From: Kribbella steppae
GTDB lineage: Bacteria; Actinomycetota; Actinomycetes; Propionibacteriales; Kribbellaceae
Length of the DNA: 64,000 nucleotides
Assembly (NCBI RefSeq): GCF_004342025.1
Contig: NZ_SLWN01000009.1
Coordinates: 248,001-312,000, forward strand
Direction: 5' to 3'
The notes below the pieces were generated by a model. It did not search any database. It saw only the letters and a program-made list of their open reading frames with translations, and was not told the DNA's origin. Positions 18,275-28,080 of the stretch are shown piece after piece; the first letter of the stretch is position 1; each line of letters begins with the position of its first letter. The translations under genes were made by a program, and so were the position numbers.

Positions 18275-20386
18275 GTGGGTGGAGCAGGACGGCTGGCAGC
18301 GTTGCCATGCGGCAAGGTGTCCAAGTGGATCGTGCTGGCACTGTGGATCGTCGCGGTGGCGGCGTCCTTCGGACCGGCGAGCAAGCTGACCGGTGCTCAG
18401 GAGAACGATGCGGTGTCCTGGCTGCCTGCGAAGGCAGAGTCCACCGAGGTGCTGAAGGCGACGCAGCAGTTCTCGTCGCCGGACGAGATCCCGGCGGTGC
18501 TCGTCTACGAACGATCGGCCGGCATCACACCCGCTGACCAGCAAGCGGTTGCGCGGCACGTGACGCAGTTCGCGCAGTTGGAGGATGTCGACCGCGAAGT
18601 GATCGGGCCGATCCCGTCGGAGGACGGCAAGGCGCTGCAAGTGCTGGTCCCGATCAACGCCGGATCCGGCGGCTGGGAGACGATCGGCGCGCGAGCAGAT
18701 GACATCAGGCAGGTGGCTGCCGACCGCCCCGACGGCATGTCGTTCCATGTGACCGGCCCCGGTGGCTTCGCAGCTGACTCGCAGGAGGCCTTTGCCGGCA
18801 TCGACGGCAAGCTCTTGTACTCCGCTGCAGTCGTCGTGATCGTCATCCTCTTGCTGACCTACCGCAGCCCCGTGCTCTGGTTGCTGCCAGTGGTGTCAGC
18901 CGGAGTAGCTCTGTTCGCCGCGCAAGCGGTCATCTATTACCTGGCAACCGAGGCGGACCTGACCGTCAACGCCCAAAGCGCCGGCATCCTCACAGTCCTT
19001 GTGTTCGGCGCTGGGACGGACTATGCCCTGCTGCTGGTCGCCCGATATCGCGAAGAACTGAGGAGACACGAGGACCGGCACGAGGCGATGGCGTTCGCGC
19101 TACACCGGTCCGGCCCGGCAATCATCGCGTCTGGTTCCACTGTGGTGGCAGGCATGCTCTGCCTGCTGTTCGCCTCAATGAACTCGACCCGTGGCCTCGG
19201 ACCAGTCGCAGCGGTCGGCGTAGTCATCGCACTGATCGCCATGCTGACCTTGCTGCCCGCTCTGCTGGTCATCTGCGGCCGCTGGGTGTTCTGGCCGCTA
19301 CGGCCGACGTACGGCTCCGATGACCACACCGAGAACAGTGTGTGGGGTCGCATCGGGCGACGGATCGCAGTACGACCCCGTCTGACCTGGGTCACCACCA
19401 CAGTGGTGCTGGCCATCGCCGCACTCGGCATTCTGCGGCTGGACCCGAACGGCCTCAGCAACGAAGAGTCCTTCATCGGTACGCCGGACTCTGTGGTCGG
19501 TGAGAAGGTCCTGGCCGCCCACTTCCCCGCCGGCGCGGGCAACCCGCTGGTCGTGGTGAGCAACGCGGACAAGGCAGCAGAGGTCCGTACGGCGATGGCC
19601 TCGACGCCAGGCATCGCCGCCGTGGCCGAACCGCGGGTGGCCGGAGGACTGGCCTACCTCGAGGGGACGATGACGGACGCGGCGGACACTCAGGCCGCGA
19701 AGGACACCGTGGATCGGGTCCGGACGGCAGTGCATGCGGTACCGGATGCCGACGCACTGGCCGGAGGCGGAGCCGCGATCCTGCTGGACACGCAGCGAGC
19801 GGCCGATCAGGACAACAAGGTGATCATCCCCGTCGTCCTGGCGGTGGTCCTGCTGATCCTCGCGTTGTTGCTGCGTGCGTTGCTCGCGCCGGTACTGCTG
19901 GTCGCGACGGTTGTCCTGTCGTTCGGCGCGGCGCTGGGCATCAGCGCGCTGCTGTTCGACCAGGTACTCGGTTTCGGCGGCGCGGATGTCTCGCTACCGC
20001 TGTTCGTCTTCGTCTTCTTGGTTGCCTTGGGCATCGACTACAACATCTTCCTGATGACCCGGGTGCACGAGGAATCGAAGACACACGGCACCCGGCGCGG
20101 CGCGCTGATCGGCGTCGCCGCGACCGGCGGCGTGATCACGTCGGCGGGGCTGGTGCTGGCCGGGACGTTCGCGGTGCTGGCGACGCTTCCGGTGGTGGCG
20201 TTCGCCGAGATCGGCATCGCGGTGGCACTCGGTGTCCTGCTGGACACCATCATCGTCCGTTCAGTGCTGGTGACGGCGCTGAACCTCGACATCGGCCGGC
20301 ACCTGTGGTGGCCGAGCAAGCTGGCGAAGAAACGCGATCCGGAACCGGCAGACGAACTACCGGAGCCGGAGCTGACAACCACCTGA
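18275..20386 (+). CDS. MMPL family RND transporter
   Basis: About 703 residues with two repeats of the RND/MMPL topology: a first helix near residue 20 (KWIVLALWIVAVAASF), a large extracytoplasmic domain, and helix bundles around 175-330 and 505-680. Diagnostic motifs are GAGTDYALLLVARYREEL and its partner ALGIDYNIFLMTRVHEE, which hold the proton-relay Asp-Tyr pair. MMPL proteins export lipids or small hydrophobic compounds; the substrate is unknown. I chose GTG 18275 because AAGGGGG (18258-18264) precedes it at good spacing. GTG 18266 and GTG 18224 are alternatives. Confidence 0.9.
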   Translation: MGGAGRLAALPCGKVSKWIVLALWIVAVAASFGPASKLTGAQENDAVSWLPAKAESTEVLKATQQFSSPDEIPAVLVYERSAGITPADQQAVARHVTQFAQLEDVDREVIGPIPSEDGKALQVLVPINAGSGGWETIGARADDIRQVAADRPDGMSFHVTGPGGFAADSQEAFAGIDGKLLYSAAVVVIVILLLTYRSPVLWLLPVVSAGVALFAAQAVIYYLATEADLTVNAQSAGILTVLVFGAGTDYALLLVARYREELRRHEDRHEAMAFALHRSGPAIIASGSTVVAGMLCLLFASMNSTRGLGPVAAVGVVIALIAMLTLLPALLVICGRWVFWPLRPTYGSDDHTENSVWGRIGRRIAVRPRLTWVTTTVVLAIAALGILRLDPNGLSNEESFIGTPDSVVGEKVLAAHFPAGAGNPLVVVSNADKAAEVRTAMASTPGIAAVAEPRVAGGLAYLEGTMTDAADTQAAKDTVDRVRTAVHAVPDADALAGGGAAILLDTQRAADQDNKVIIPVVLAVVLLILALLLRALLAPVLLVATVVLSFGAALGISALLFDQVLGFGGADVSLPLFVFVFLVALGIDYNIFLMTRVHEESKTHGTRRGALIGVAATGGVITSAGLVLAGTFAVLATLPVVAFAEIGIAVALGVLLDTIIVRSVLVTALNLDIGRHLWWPSKLAKKRDPEPADELPEPELTTT

Positions 20387-20399
20387 GCGGACGCTCCGG

Positions 20400-20594
20400 T
20401 CAGCGCTCGCTGGGTGGGAGTTGCAGGTGCGCCCAGACGGCGCGCCAGACAGTCTTGGCGTGCTCGCCGTCGGCCAGGGCCTCGACGACCGTGCGGCCGC
20501 CGAGGTCCCGGACGACCTGGGTCTCGGCCCAGGTACGTGCATAGGCGGGACCGAGGTGTTGATCCATCCGCGCCCAGAATTCCGTCAGTCTCAT
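20400..20594 (-). CDS. DUF3046 protein
   Basis: 64 residues: [34 protein letters not shown] and [18 protein letters not shown]. This is a complete DUF3046 protein, a small actinobacterial family often encoded near recA. Its ATG overlaps the stop codon of the upstream LppM-like gene (ATGA), so the two are translationally coupled. It sits in the recA neighbourhood here too, though 4 kb away. The function is unknown. Confidence 0.9.
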   Translation of the reverse strand: MRLTEFWARMDQHLGPAYARTWAETQVVRDLGGRTVVEALADGEHAKTVWRAVWAHLQLPPSER

Positions 20595-21844
20595 GCCTGC
20601 CCGTCGTCGTCCTTCGGTGGCTGTCCCCACCCGCCCTGTGAACCGTCCTGCCCGCCTGGCTGGCCCTGCTGGGGCGGTGCCGGCGGACGGCCTTCCTGCT
20701 GCGGACCCCGGCCACCCTGCTGCGGTTGCCCTGGTTGCCCGTAGCCCTGCTGCGGCTGGCCAGGCTGCTGTCCCCAGCCGCCCTGCCCCTGCCCCGGACC
20801 CGGCTGCCCCTGCTGTGGAGGCTGGCCCTGCGGACCCCACTGACCTGGCTGAGGCTGTCCAGGGTACTGCGGTTGGCCAGGCTGTCCCGGGTACGGCGCC
20901 TGCCCCGGCTGACCGCCCTGACCAGGCTGGCCCTGCCCCGGCTGACCGCCATACTGCCCGGGCTGGCCGCCGTACTGGCCGGGTTGTCCTGGCTGGCCAC
21001 CGTACTGGCCGGGTTGTCCGGGCTGACCGCCGTACTGGCCAGGCTGTCCGCCGTACTGACCACCTGGACCGGACTGCGCGTACCCCGGCTGCCCGGGGTA
21101 CTGACCCGGCTGGCCGCCGTACTGCGGGCCCCACTGGCCCTGTTGCGGCTGGCCCGGGTACTGACCGTATTGCCCGTAGCCCTGCTGGGCCTTGGCCTTG
21201 CGACGACTCCGCAGTACGAAGAAGACAACCGCACCGGCCGCCAGCAACAGCAGCACAACGATGAGGATGATCGCCCAGAGCGGGAAGCTGTTGCCGGCCT
21301 CAGAGGTCAGCGACACGTTGCCGAGCTTGTCGAGGCTGTCGTACGTCGCCGTCCGCCCGTCGACCTTGGCACCGCCGTCTTGCTCGATGATCTTGCCGGG
21401 CATGGTGATCTTGAAGTTCACCGTGGGCTGGCTGCCGGACGGCATGCTGCTGCCCAGGTCGTCCGCCTTCACCGTGACCTTGATCTTGTCGCCCTCTTTG
21501 CTGAAGCCGACGCCCTCGCCACTCGAGCTGCCCATCTTGTCGAACGGCACGCTCTCGAAGGTGCAGTTGGAACCGACGTACCGATCGTCCTCGAACGCCT
21601 TGCAGGTGACCCCGTCGGTGGTGGTCTCCTTGATCCCGTCCTCGATCCGCTCCCGGACCTTGTCGAGCGACTGGCCGCTGGACTCCAGCAGCTGCTTGTC
21701 GACCCCGATCTGCATGTTGCCCGAGACGGTCTCGTTGGAGCTGACCTTCAGGTCGGCGTCGAGTTTCACGCACCCGGTCAGCGCGACCAGGCACGCCCCG
21801 ACGACGAGCGCTGCACGTACGCGGTTCATCATGCGGTCGATCAT
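20591..21844 (-). CDS. LppM-type lipoprotein with membrane anchor and Gln/Gly/Pro/Tyr-rich cytoplasmic tail
   Basis: About 417 residues. A lipoprotein signal with lipobox ALTGC (Cys about residue 24) leads to an LppM/DUF3153 domain (residues about 25-195), then a membrane helix ([24 protein letters not shown]), a short basic stop (RSRRKAK) and about 170 residues built from YGGQPGQ-like repeats. LppM in mycobacteria is an envelope lipoprotein affecting glycolipid content. Having both a lipid anchor and a helix places the repeat tail in the cytosol. The first Met of MIDRMMNRV was taken as the start; MMNRV is an alternative. Coupled to DUF3046. Confidence 0.85.
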   Translation of the reverse strand: MIDRMMNRVRAALVVGACLVALTGCVKLDADLKVSSNETVSGNMQIGVDKQLLESSGQSLDKVRERIEDGIKETTTDGVTCKAFEDDRYVGSNCTFESVPFDKMGSSSGEGVGFSKEGDKIKVTVKADDLGSSMPSGSQPTVNFKITMPGKIIEQDGGAKVDGRTATYDSLDKLGNVSLTSEAGNSFPLWAIILIVVLLLLAAGAVVFFVLRSRRKAKAQQGYGQYGQYPGQPQQGQWGPQYGGQPGQYPGQPGYAQSGPGGQYGGQPGQYGGQPGQPGQYGGQPGQPGQYGGQPGQYGGQPGQGQPGQGGQPGQAPYPGQPGQPQYPGQPQPGQWGPQGQPPQQGQPGPGQGQGGWGQQPGQPQQGYGQPGQPQQGGRGPQQEGRPPAPPQQGQPGGQDGSQGGWGQPPKDDDGQA

Positions 21845-21965
21845 TCCAGAAGACGGGGACAACGCCGCCACCGGACGGAAACCGCCTGGTCAGACAGGGA
21901 AATCCGAAACTGGCTGACCGGGGCGGTCAGGCGGGGACGGAAAAGTGTCCGTGGGACCGGGCAAG

Positions 21966-24900
21966 ATGGGCGACGTGAAGAAAACCAGCGCGTTGAGCCG
22001 GTTCTCGCCCGCGACCCGGGCGTGGTTCGGCGACGTCTTCGAGGCGGCCACCCCGGCCCAGCTCGAGGCGTGGGACGCCATCACCGCGGGCCGGGATGCG
22101 CTGGTGGTCGCCCCGACCGGTTCGGGCAAGACGCTGGCGGCCTTCCTCTGGGCACTCGACCGGCTGGCCACAGTGCCGCCGCAGGACGATCCGAAATTGC
22201 GCTGCCGGGTGCTGTACGTGTCACCGCTGAAGGCGCTCGCCGTCGACATCGAGCGCAACCTGCGTGCGCCGTTGATCGGGATCCGCGAGACCGCGCGACG
22301 GCTCGGCGAGGCGCCGGTCGATGTCGAGGTCGCAGTCAGGTCGGGCGATACGCCGGCCAGTGAGCGACGACGGTTCGCCACCCGGCCGTCCGACGTACTG
22401 ATCACCACACCTGAGTCCTTGTTCCTGTTGCTGACCTCGCAGGGCCGTGAGTCGTTGCGGGGTGTCGAGACGGTCATCGTCGACGAGGTGCACGCCGTCG
22501 CGGGGACGAAGCGCGGTGCCCACCTGGCGCTCACGCTCGAGCGGCTGGACGATTTGTTGCCGAAGCCCGCGCAGCGGATCGGGCTGTCGGCGACGGTTCG
22601 GCCGGTCGAGGAGGTCGCGCGTTTCCTCGGTGGCGAGCGACCGGTGACGGTGGTGCAGCCGAAGTTCACCAAACAGTGGGATCTGAGCGTCGTCGTACCG
22701 GTCGAGGACATGGCCGAGCTGGCCAGCACCGAGGTGGAGACCTCCGGATCCGCCGCCGGTCCACCGCAGCACGCATCGATCTGGCCGCATGTCGAGGAGC
22801 ACGTCTTCGACCTCATCGCGCAGCACAAGTCGACGATCGTCTTTTCCAACTCGCGGCGCCTGGCCGAGCGGCTGACTGCCCGACTGAACGAGATCGCGGC
22901 CGAGCGGGCCGAACTGGAGCTCGCCGAAGCGGGCTCACCCGCTCAGGTGATGGCTCAATCCGGCGCATCGCTTGCTGCACCACCGTTGATCGCGCGAGCG
23001 CATCACGGTTCGGTCAGCAAGGAGCAGCGGCTGCTGATCGAGGCGGATCTGAAGTCCGGGCGGCTGCCGTGCGTGGTGGCGACGAGCAGCCTCGAGCTCG
23101 GTATCGACATGGGCGCGGTCGACCTGGTGGTCCAGGTGGAGGCGCCGCCGTCGGTCGCGAGCGGTCTGCAACGGGTCGGCCGAGCCGGTCACCAGGTCGG
23201 CGCTGTGTCGCGGGGTGTGCTGTTTCCCAAGTTCCGCGGCGATCTGATCGACACAGCGGTCGTCGTACAGCGGATGCGCGACGGGCTGATCGAGAGCCTG
23301 CACATTCCGGCCAACCCACTCGACGTACTGGCCCAGCAGATCGTGTCGATCGTCGCCCTGGACACGGTCGACGTCGACGAGCTCTTCACTCTGGTACGAC
23401 GCTGTGCCCCGTTCGCGACGTTGCCACGATCGGCGTACGACGGGGTGCTCGACATGCTGTCGGGTCGCTACCCGTCGGACGAGTTCGCCGAGCTGCGGCC
23501 GCGGATCGTTTTCGACCGGGTGAGCGGGGAGATCTCCGGCCGGCCCGGTGCGCAGCGGCTCGCGGTGACCAGCGGCGGCACGATCCCCGATCGCGGGTTG
23601 TTCGGAGTCTTCCTGGTCGGTGAGTCGACGAACCACCGGGTCGGTGAGCTGGACGAGGAGATGGTGTACGAGTCGCGGGTGGGCGACGTGTTCACCCTCG
23701 GCGCGTCGAGCTGGCGGATCGAGGACATCACCCACGACCGCGTGCTGGTCTCCCCCGCTCCCGGTCAACCAGGGCGGTTGCCGTTCTGGAAGGGCGATGC
23801 GGTGGGCCGACCGGCTGAGCTGGGTGCGGCGACCGGCGCGTTCGTGCGGAAGATGGCTTCGCTGCCGGCGAGCAAGGCGGTCGAGCGAGCGCGCGCCGCG
23901 GGGCTGGACGAGTACGCGGCGAACAACCTGGTCTCGTATCTGGCCGAGCAACGCGATGCGACCAGCCGGGTGCCGGATGACGTGACGATCTTGGTCGAGC
24001 GGTTCCGCGACGAGCTCGGTGACTGGCGCGTCTGCGTGCATTCGCCGTACGGCGGCCAGGTGCACGGACCGTGGGCGCTGGCGATCGCGGCGCGGCTGCG
24101 CGAGCGGTACGGGATGGATGCGCAGTCGGTCTCGGGTGACGACGGGATCGTGCTGCGGTTGCCGGAGACGGACGAGCCGCCACCGGGTGCCGATCTGGTG
24201 CTGTTCGATCCGGCCGAGATCGAGGACCTGATCACTACGGAGGTCGGTGGCTCGGCGCTGTTCGCCGCGCGCTTCCGTGAGTGCGCGGCGCGGGCGTTGC
24301 TGCTGCCGCGGCGGAATCCGGGTCGGCGGTCGCCGTTGTGGCAGCAGCGACAACGGTCGGCGCAGCTGCTCAGTGTGGCGAGCAAGTACGGCTCGTTCCC
24401 GATCGTGCTCGAGACCCTGCGTGAGGTGCTGCAGGACGTCTACGACCTGCCTGCACTGAAGGATCTGCTGACTGGGATCAGCGAGCGGCGGATCTCAGTG
24501 GTCGAGGTCGAGACATCGGAGGCTTCGCCGTTCGCGAAGTCGCTGCTGTTCGGCTACGTGGGCGCATTCATGTACGAGGGCGACACACCGCTCGCGGAGA
24601 AGCGTGCTGCTGCCCTCGCGCTGGATCAGAGCCTGCTCGCCGAGCTGCTCGGGCGGACGGAGTTGCGCGAGCTCCTCGACGCCGAGGTCGTACTGCGGAC
24701 CGAGGCGGAGCTGCAACGGCTTGCCGAGGATCGCCGCGCTCGCAATGCCGAGGGGCTGTTCGACGTACTGCGGATGGTCGGACCGCTGTCCTTGTCCGAA
24801 GCGTCACAGCGCTGTGTGGACGATGCCGATGCCGAGTCCTGGTTGACCGAGCTGGCGGCAGCGCGCCGGGTCGTGCGCGTGCGGATCGCCGGCGAACACC

Positions 24901-26642
24901 GGTGGGCCGTGGTCGAGGACGTGGCTCGGCTTCGCGACGCACTCGGCGTACCGCTTCCACCGGGGATCGCGGAGGCGCACGCGGAGCCGGTCGCGGATCC
25001 CCTGGGGGACTTGGTGTCCCGCTACGCGCGGACACATGGGCCGTTCCGTGCGGTCGATCTCGCGACGAGTCTCGGCACCGGCGTGGCCGTGGTCACCGAT
25101 GCGCTGCGGCGGTTGAGTGCGGCTGGGCGAATCGTCGAGGGCGAGTTCCTGCCCGGCGGGATTGCCATGGAGTGGTGCGACAGCGAGGTTCTCCGGCTGT
25201 TGCGGCGTAGGTCGCTGGCCGCTCTGCGCAAGGAGGTCGAGCCCGTCGATCCGTCTGCGCTCGCACGCTTCCTGCCAGCGTGGCAAGGCATCACGAGCAG
25301 CCGCGGGCGCGGGTACGACGTACTGCTCGGTGCAGTCGAGCAGTTGGCCGGATGCGCGGTGCCGGCGTCGGCGCTGGAGTCGATCGTGCTGCCCTCGCGG
25401 GTGCCTGGGTATCAACCGTCGATGCTGGATGAGCTGACCGCCACCGGTGAGGTCGTGTGGGCGGGTTCGGGCTCGTTGCCGGGGACGGACGGTTGGGTGT
25501 CGTTGCACCTTGCGGACAACTGCGATCTGACGTTGCCGGATCCGGACCCGGCGTTCGAGCTCGGTGACACGCATCAGGCGGTGCTCGACGCGCTGTCGGG
25601 TGGCGGTGCGTTCTTCTTCCGCCAACTGAGCGATGTCGTCGGGGCGGCCGCTGGTGTGGTGGACGACGAGACCCTTGTCACTGTGCTGTGGGATCTCGTC
25701 TGGGCAGGTCATCTGACGAACGACACACTCGCGCCAGTTCGGTCGCTCGTCGGCGGTGGCCGCGGCAGTCATCGGACCCGCCGTACGACGCCACGCGCAC
25801 GACCGGGTCGTCCGATGCGTGCCGGGCGACCAGCGATGCCGACTCGGAGCGGACCGCCGACGGCCGGTGGGCGATGGTCGTTGCTTCCAGCCCGTAATCC
25901 GGACGCGACCCGTCGCGCGCATGCCGCGGCGGAGACGCTGCTCGATCGGTACGGGATCGTCACGCGGGGGTCGGTGATCACTGAGCGGACGCCGGGTGGG
26001 TTCGCGGCCGTGTACAAGGTGCTGAGCGCGTTCGAGGAGTCGGGACGGTGCCGGCGCGGGTACTTCGTGGCCGGGCTTGGGGCGGCGCAGTTCGCCTTGC
26101 CTGGCGCGGTCGATCGGTTGCGCGCGATGGCTGAGCTGCCCAGCTCGGTTGGTGGTTCCCCGACTGGTCCTGGACCTGGGCCAGGTGGATCTGGCTCAGG
26201 AGGCACTCGACCTGGCTCTGGGCCTGGCCGGGTTGGCGGTGCGGGGCGCGGTCGGCGTGATGAGGAGCCGGCGGCGCGGGCCGTTGTACTCGCGGCTTCT
26301 GATCCGGCGAATCCGTACGGCGCTGCGTTGCCGTGGCCTGAGCGCGAGAGTGCCAGCGGGCACCGGCCCGGGCGGAAGGCCGGGGCGCTGGTCATGCTGG
26401 TGGACGGACAGTTGATCGTGTACGTCGAGCGAGGCGGACGGACCGTACTCAGCTTCACCGAGGATCCCGACCTGCTGCAGCCAGCTGTCGATGCGCTCGC
26501 TCTGGCCATCAGGGACGGTCAGCTCGGCAAGCTCAGTGTCGAGACGGCCGATGGCGAACAGGTCCGGCACACGGCGTTCGGCGATGCGCTGGCGAAGGCG
26601 GGGTTCCACGCGACGCCGCGGGGATTGCGATTGCGGGCCTGA
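21966..26642 (+). CDS. lhr: Lhr-type DEAD/H-box DNA helicase, long form (Lhr-Core plus C-terminal domain)
   Basis: 1558 residues. Motif I APTGSGKTLAAFLWAL, Ib/TTPESLFLLLTS, motif II VDEVH, motif III LSATVRP, motif V ATSSLELGIDMGAVDLVVQ and motif VI QRVGRAGHQ are all present. These are followed by the Lhr winged-helix and beta-barrel core and the long Lhr-CTD. Lhr is an ATP-dependent 3'-5' helicase on RNA:DNA hybrids and damaged DNA. Two Arg/Gly/Pro-rich linkers (about residues 1264-1310 and 1397-1440) interrupt the CTD. ATG 21966 is preferred over GTG 21945 for its upstream GGGACCGGG. The Nei gene follows after 3 bp, supporting a repair operon. Confidence 0.96.
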   Translation: MGDVKKTSALSRFSPATRAWFGDVFEAATPAQLEAWDAITAGRDALVVAPTGSGKTLAAFLWALDRLATVPPQDDPKLRCRVLYVSPLKALAVDIERNLRAPLIGIRETARRLGEAPVDVEVAVRSGDTPASERRRFATRPSDVLITTPESLFLLLTSQGRESLRGVETVIVDEVHAVAGTKRGAHLALTLERLDDLLPKPAQRIGLSATVRPVEEVARFLGGERPVTVVQPKFTKQWDLSVVVPVEDMAELASTEVETSGSAAGPPQHASIWPHVEEHVFDLIAQHKSTIVFSNSRRLAERLTARLNEIAAERAELELAEAGSPAQVMAQSGASLAAPPLIARAHHGSVSKEQRLLIEADLKSGRLPCVVATSSLELGIDMGAVDLVVQVEAPPSVASGLQRVGRAGHQVGAVSRGVLFPKFRGDLIDTAVVVQRMRDGLIESLHIPANPLDVLAQQIVSIVALDTVDVDELFTLVRRCAPFATLPRSAYDGVLDMLSGRYPSDEFAELRPRIVFDRVSGEISGRPGAQRLAVTSGGTIPDRGLFGVFLVGESTNHRVGELDEEMVYESRVGDVFTLGASSWRIEDITHDRVLVSPAPGQPGRLPFWKGDAVGRPAELGAATGAFVRKMASLPASKAVERARAAGLDEYAANNLVSYLAEQRDATSRVPDDVTILVERFRDELGDWRVCVHSPYGGQVHGPWALAIAARLRERYGMDAQSVSGDDGIVLRLPETDEPPPGADLVLFDPAEIEDLITTEVGGSALFAARFRECAARALLLPRRNPGRRSPLWQQRQRSAQLLSVASKYGSFPIVLETLREVLQDVYDLPALKDLLTGISERRISVVEVETSEASPFAKSLLFGYVGAFMYEGDTPLAEKRAAALALDQSLLAELLGRTELRELLDAEVVLRTEAELQRLAEDRRARNAEGLFDVLRMVGPLSLSEASQRCVDDADAESWLTELAAARRVVRVRIAGEHRWAVVEDVARLRDALGVPLPPGIAEAHAEPVADPLGDLVSRYARTHGPFRAVDLATSLGTGVAVVTDALRRLSAAGRIVEGEFLPGGIAMEWCDSEVLRLLRRRSLAALRKEVEPVDPSALARFLPAWQGITSSRGRGYDVLLGAVEQLAGCAVPASALESIVLPSRVPGYQPSMLDELTATGEVVWAGSGSLPGTDGWVSLHLADNCDLTLPDPDPAFELGDTHQAVLDALSGGGAFFFRQLSDVVGAAAGVVDDETLVTVLWDLVWAGHLTNDTLAPVRSLVGGGRGSHRTRRTTPRARPGRPMRAGRPAMPTRSGPPTAGGRWSLLPARNPDATRRAHAAAETLLDRYGIVTRGSVITERTPGGFAAVYKVLSAFEESGRCRRGYFVAGLGAAQFALPGAVDRLRAMAELPSSVGGSPTGPGPGPGGSGSGGTRPGSGPGRVGGAGRGRRDEEPAARAVVLAASDPANPYGAALPWPERESASGHRPGRKAGALVMLVDGQLIVYVERGGRTVLSFTEDPDLLQPAVDALALAIRDGQLGKLSVETADGEQVRHTAFGDALAKAGFHATPRGLRLRA

Positions 26643-26645
26643 GTC

Positions 26646-27455
26646 ATGCCAGAAGGCGACACCGTCTGGCGGGCGTGCAAGCGGCTTGATCAGGCCTTGG
26701 GCGGGCAGGAGCTGATCCGGACCGACTTTCGCGTGCCCGCGTTGGCAACGACGGACCTCGGCGGCCGGACGGTGCTGGAGGTCATTGCGCGCGGCAAGCA
26801 TCTGCTGATGCGAGTGTCCGGCGGACTGACGGTGCACAGTCATCTCCGGATGGATGGCAGCTGGCATCTGTACCGGCCGGGCGAGCGATGGCGAGGTGGT
26901 CCAGACCACCAAGTCCGGGCGGTACTGGAGACCGCGTCCTGGATCGCCGTCGGCTACCGGCTGCCGGTGCTTGAGCTGGTCGCGACTGACGCCGAGGAGA
27001 GCGTCGTAGGGCATCTCGGGCCGGATCTGCTGTCGCCGTCGTTCGACCGCGCGCAGGCGATCGCCAACGTCGAGGCCGAGCCGGAGCGGACAATCAGCGA
27101 GGCGCTCCTCGACCAGCGGAACCTCGCCGGGATCGGCAACTTCTACCGCACCGAGGTCTGCTTCCTGCTCGGTCTCGATCCGTGGCGACCAGTCTCGTCG
27201 GTCGACGTGGCCGCGGCGGTCGATCTGAGCCGGCGGCTGATGAAAGCCAACGTACGCAACGGCACGCAGGTGAGCACCGGCGTCGACCGGCCCGGGCAGC
27301 GCTCGTGGGTGTTCGAACGGGCGGGCAAGGCGTGCTGGCGCTGCGGTACGACGATCCTGACCGCAACAATCGGCGAACCACCACGAGATCGCGTCACCTA
27401 CTGGTGTCCAACCTGCCAACCCGAGACCGAGCAGCCTCAGACCCAACAGCCGTGA
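26646..27455 (+). CDS. Fpg/Nei family DNA glycosylase (Nei2-like endonuclease VIII)
   Basis: 269 residues. It begins MPEGDTVWR, so Pro2 and Glu3 are the catalytic nucleophile and acid. It also has GKHLLMRV (the beta-hairpin lysine), LHSHLRMDGSW-like VHSHLRMDGSWH, the H2TH segment LLDQRNLAGIGNFYRTEVCFLLGL, and a C-terminal zinc finger CWRCG-x-TYWCPTCQ. MPEGD rather than MPELP places it with Nei enzymes, which remove oxidised pyrimidines. It follows lhr by 3 bp, probably as one operon. Confidence 0.93.
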   Translation: MPEGDTVWRACKRLDQALGGQELIRTDFRVPALATTDLGGRTVLEVIARGKHLLMRVSGGLTVHSHLRMDGSWHLYRPGERWRGGPDHQVRAVLETASWIAVGYRLPVLELVATDAEESVVGHLGPDLLSPSFDRAQAIANVEAEPERTISEALLDQRNLAGIGNFYRTEVCFLLGLDPWRPVSSVDVAAAVDLSRRLMKANVRNGTQVSTGVDRPGQRSWVFERAGKACWRCGTTILTATIGEPPRDRVTYWCPTCQPETEQPQTQQP

Positions 27456-27540
27456 GCTGAGCAGTCAGGGATCGGGCCCGGGAACTGGCCTGTGGACAGC
27501 CGCAGCGACGGGGCGGAACGCGGATATCTTCTCCGGCATA

Positions 27541-27556
27541 TCGAACACCTGTTCGA
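27541..27556. promoter_or_regulatory. Perfect LexA (SOS) box upstream of the DUF4262 gene
   Basis: TCGAACACCTGTTCGA is a perfect 16-bp match to TCGAAC-N4-GTTCGA and shares the central ACCT with the recA box. It ends 18 bp before ATG 27575. A possible -10 (TATCGA, 27539-27544) overlaps it, the right place for repression. Confidence 0.92.
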
Positions 27557-27574
27557 GCGAGAGAGGAGAGGGTC

Positions 27575-28036
27575 ATGTGTGACCTGTGCGGCGGTCTGAC
27601 TGACGAGCAGTACTCGGAGCGGCTGGAGCGGAACATCCAGACCTACGGCTGGACCATGCAGTTCATTGCGGGAGACGGCGTACGCAATCCAGCCTTCGGG
27701 TACACGCTGGGTCTCAGCCTGTACGGCCACCCGGAGATCATCGTCTTCGATCCCGACCCGGACTGGGTCTACCTCGGTGTCAAACCGTTGGCGTGGGCGG
27801 TGCAGAGGGGTGAGGTGTTCGACGAGGGCGACGACCTCACGGCGTACTTCCCACCGCCGGATCGGGCGGAGTTGCTCCGCTTCCCCGACTCGGCGACACA
27901 CCTGTTCACGGCGAACACAATGTTCCGGCAGCCCGGCGAGGGTCCGATCCCGGCCTTGCAGCTGATCTGGCCGAGCCGGAATGGACTGTTCCAGGCGGCC
28001 GTAACAGCCACGACACGCGGAAAGGACGAGCGATGA
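27575..28036 (+). CDS. DUF4262 domain protein, probably SOS-regulated
   Basis: 153 residues. It opens with MCDLCGGLTDEQYSERLERNIQTYGW and continues with FGYTLGLSLYGHPEIIVF and LQLIWPSRNGLF, typical of DUF4262. This small family is of unknown function. Three Cys/Trp-rich N-terminal positions could bind metal, but only one CxxC pair is seen. A Shine-Dalgarno stretch GAGAGGAGAGGG precedes the ATG, and the LexA box lies directly upstream. It follows lhr-nei by 119 bp in the same direction. Confidence 0.86.
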   Translation: MCDLCGGLTDEQYSERLERNIQTYGWTMQFIAGDGVRNPAFGYTLGLSLYGHPEIIVFDPDPDWVYLGVKPLAWAVQRGEVFDEGDDLTAYFPPPDRAELLRFPDSATHLFTANTMFRQPGEGPIPALQLIWPSRNGLFQAAVTATTRGKDER

Positions 28037-28080
28037 CACGCCCAACCGGCTCTCACGCGGCGGAGCGCCACGCGGCTCGG

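Noticed and set aside
22935-24353. A 472-codon minus-strand frame inside lhr
   Set aside because: Antisense shadow of the helicase with no domain of its own.
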